Shown here in pieces: positions 5,685 to 6,553 of a stretch of 6,553 bases of DNA. The DNA is from an uncultured Marmoricola sp. (GTDB taxonomy: Bacteria; Actinomycetota; Actinomycetes; Propionibacteriales; Nocardioidaceae). A program made the translations under genes and the position numbers. The stretch lies in the NCBI GenBank assembly GCA_937868455.1, contig CALMMO010000460.1, forward strand, positions 1 to 6,553, written 5' to 3'. Position 1 is the first letter of the stretch. Each line of letters opens with the position of its first letter. Below the pieces are notes generated by a model. It was given only the letters and a program-made list of their open reading frames with translations, did not search any database and was not told where the DNA came from.

Positions 5685-5765
5685 ACTTCCCATGGAAAAC
5701 TGGCGCTTCCCATGTGAAGTTTCACATGGGAAGCGCCAGTTTCACCGGGTACCCGGTGAAACTTC
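5685..5765 (-). repeat. 81-bp two-hairpin intergenic repeat, copy 2 (inverted)
   Basis: This is the reverse complement of the unit at 1198-1278, full length at 81 bp. Hairpin B (5697-5742) is a perfect 22-bp stem around a GT turn, lacking the mismatch seen in copy 1. The perfect 24-bp palindrome A is at 5739-5762. The pair G5702:C5737 replaces T:A at the matching position in copy 1 (T1226:A1261), a compensatory change that keeps the stem. The copy lies wholly between the convergent 106-aa gene and nucS, 7 bp from the nucS stop. Transcripts of nucS meet palindrome A, then hairpin B, then TTTT, the same order as MFS transcripts meet in copy 1. Confidence 0.9.
5696..5742 (-). terminator. Candidate terminator of nucS (repeat copy 2 hairpin B plus TTTT)
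   Basis: On the minus strand the perfect 22-bp stem ends in TTTT (5699-5696), preceded by palindrome A directly after the nucS stop codon. The stem is perfect, so it would also form in RNA from the + strand 106-aa gene, where it is followed by CAGTTTCACC rather than a T tract. Bidirectional action is inferred. Confidence 0.45.
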
Positions 5766-5772
5766 AGGGCCC

Positions 5773-6459
5773 CTAAAACAGCCGGTGTTCGGAGTCGTCC
5801 ATCCCGCGAAGCGCGTCGTAATCCACGAGGGCACAGGCAATCCCGCGGTCCTCGGCGAGCACCCTGGCTTGGGGTTTGATCTCCTGGGCGGCAAAGATCC
5901 CGCGCACGGGGCCTTTGCTGGTGAGGAGGGTGTCGCGGTTAAGCAGTTCGAGGTACCTGGTGAGTTGCTCCACGCCGTCGATCTCGCCGCGTCGCTTGAT
6001 CTCCACGGCAACTGACACGCCCGATTCGTCGCGGCACATCAAGTCGACGGGGCCGATGGCGGTGGGGTATTCGCGCCGTACCAGTGTCAGGCCTGGCGAA
6101 ATGGACTCGGGGTGTTCAGCCAACAGCACCTGCAGGTGTTTCTCGACCCCATCCTTTTGCAGGCCCGGGTCGACGCCGAGGTCGTGAGTCGAATCGTGAA
6201 TCACTTCCTCGATCGCAATCCGCAAAGTGTCATCACTCTTGGTTGCGGTGACAGTCCATTCCAGCGTGCCGTCCTCTGACAGTCCTTCGCGGAAGGTGCA
6301 CGGTGGGCTCATCCAGTTCAGCGGCTTGTAAGACCCACCGTCCGAATGCACCAGCACCGAGCCGTCGCCCTTGAGCATCAACACCCGCGTCGCCATCGGC
6401 AGGTGGGCAGTTAGCCGCCCGGCGTAGTCAATTTGGCAACGGGCAACGACCAGTCTCAC
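5773..6459 (-). CDS. nucS: Endonuclease NucS / EndoMS (mismatch-specific)
   Basis: NucS is the endonuclease of non-canonical mismatch repair in actinobacteria and archaea, cutting both strands near mismatches and working with the sliding clamp. With the GTG start at 6459 the protein has 228 residues. The N-terminal DNA-binding domain starts [20 protein letters not shown] and includes [10 protein letters not shown] (44-53) and [13 protein letters not shown] (94-106). The RecB-like nuclease domain follows, with [15 protein letters not shown] (126-140, Asp139), [12 protein letters not shown] (151-162, Glu153 and Lys155) and [14 protein letters not shown] (163-176, Gln165 and Tyr168). The protein ends EHRLF, at the extreme C-terminus where clamp contacts are reported for the family. 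All catalytic residues are present. The frame extends upstream to 6531, and ATG 6486 is possible, but known homologues begin at or near MRLVIA, and a TAGATT -10 box sits 8 nt before the GTG. Confidence 0.94.
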   Translation of the reverse strand: MRLVVARCQIDYAGRLTAHLPMATRVLMLKGDGSVLVHSDGGSYKPLNWMSPPCTFREGLSEDGTLEWTVTATKSDDTLRIAIEEVIHDSTHDLGVDPGLQKDGVEKHLQVLLAEHPESISPGLTLVRREYPTAIGPVDLMCRDESGVSVAVEIKRRGEIDGVEQLTRYLELLNRDTLLTSKGPVRGIFAAQEIKPQARVLAEDRGIACALVDYDALRGMDDSEHRLF

Positions 6460-6484
6460 GAGGCGCCAATCTACAGTGAGGCCC
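6460..6484. promoter_or_regulatory. Compact back-to-back promoter of nucS and the right-edge gene
   Basis: Only 25 bp separate the two start codons. On the minus strand TAGATT (6473-6468) lies 8 nt before the nucS GTG. On the + strand TACAGT (6472-6477) lies 7 nt before the ATG at 6485. The two -10 boxes overlap by the TA at 6472-6473, so the promoters probably exclude one another and any -35 lies inside the opposite coding region. GGCGCC hexamers flank the pair at 6462-6467 and 6487-6492. Confidence 0.5.
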
Positions 6485-6553
6485 ATGGCGCCGCACCGCA
6501 CGACTGAGGAACTGGTGGACTTCTTGCCCACCCTGGATGAAGCACCTAAAGAT
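6485..6553 (+). CDS. Unidentified protein, N-terminal 23 residues only
   Basis: An ATG at 6485 opens a frame that runs off the window: [20 protein letters not shown] followed by PKD. It is divergent from nucS and preceded at leaderless distance by TACAGT. The lead-in resembles the start of actinobacterial MOSC-domain proteins as I remember them, where a short helix and an APKD-type stretch precede the first strand, but 23 residues are too few to claim a family. Confidence 0.5.
   Translation, partial: MAPHRTTEELVDFLPTLDEAPKD

Noticed and set aside
6484..6487. CCATGG as a shared start on both strands (nucS from 6486 and the edge gene from 6485)
   Set aside because: The nucS homology and the TAGATT box favour GTG 6459; the palindrome CCATGG alone explains the paired ATGs.

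Overview
The window looks like a stretch of chromosome from a high-G+C actinobacterium. The reasons are the G/C-rich third codon positions, the NucS/EndoMS mismatch endonuclease (the actinobacterial and archaeal stand-in for MutS/MutL), the MeaA/ethylmalonyl-CoA mutase, and several start codons that sit 6-8 nt behind a TANNNT -10 box with no Shine-Dalgarno, the leaderless arrangement common in this phylum. The genus cannot be fixed from sequence alone; Propionibacteriales (Nocardioides-like) is my guess.

Layout, left to right: a YbjJ-like MFS exporter (+, 67-1221) runs into a two-hairpin 81-bp repeat (1198-1278). Beyond it the PduO-type cob(I)alamin adenosyltransferase (-, 1295-1870) converges on the exporter. 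A short divergent promoter region separates the adenosyltransferase from a small STAS-domain protein (+, 1950-2255), which is followed by meaA (+, 2313-4313), the large gene of the window. meaA converges, with a 4-bp gap, on a DUF952 protein that carries a membrane tail (-, 4318-4833). Divergent from that are an SRPBCC-fold protein (+, 4900-5346) and, 3 bp later, a 106-aa protein of unknown function (+, 5350-5670). A second, inverted copy of the 81-bp repeat (5685-5765) separates the latter from the convergent nucS (-, 5773-6459). At the right edge, a gene divergent from nucS begins at 6485 and leaves the window.

Functional links: the adenosyltransferase makes adenosylcobalamin, the cofactor that MeaA needs, and the two genes share a nearly identical leaderless promoter core (ACCGTAG[G/C]CT). 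The STAS protein between them may be regulatory, but it lacks serine at the usual phosphorylation position. NucS is DNA maintenance and unrelated to the B12 genes. No mobile-element gene, CRISPR array, tRNA or rRNA is visible.

The most unusual feature is the repeat pair. The two 81-bp copies are inverted relative to one another, each lies at a junction of convergent genes, each folds into two strong hairpins, and they differ by a compensatory T:A to G:C change in one stem. Copy 1 also supplies the last seven codons and the stop codon of the MFS gene. This looks like a dispersed structured intergenic element used as, or tolerated as, a bidirectional transcription end.
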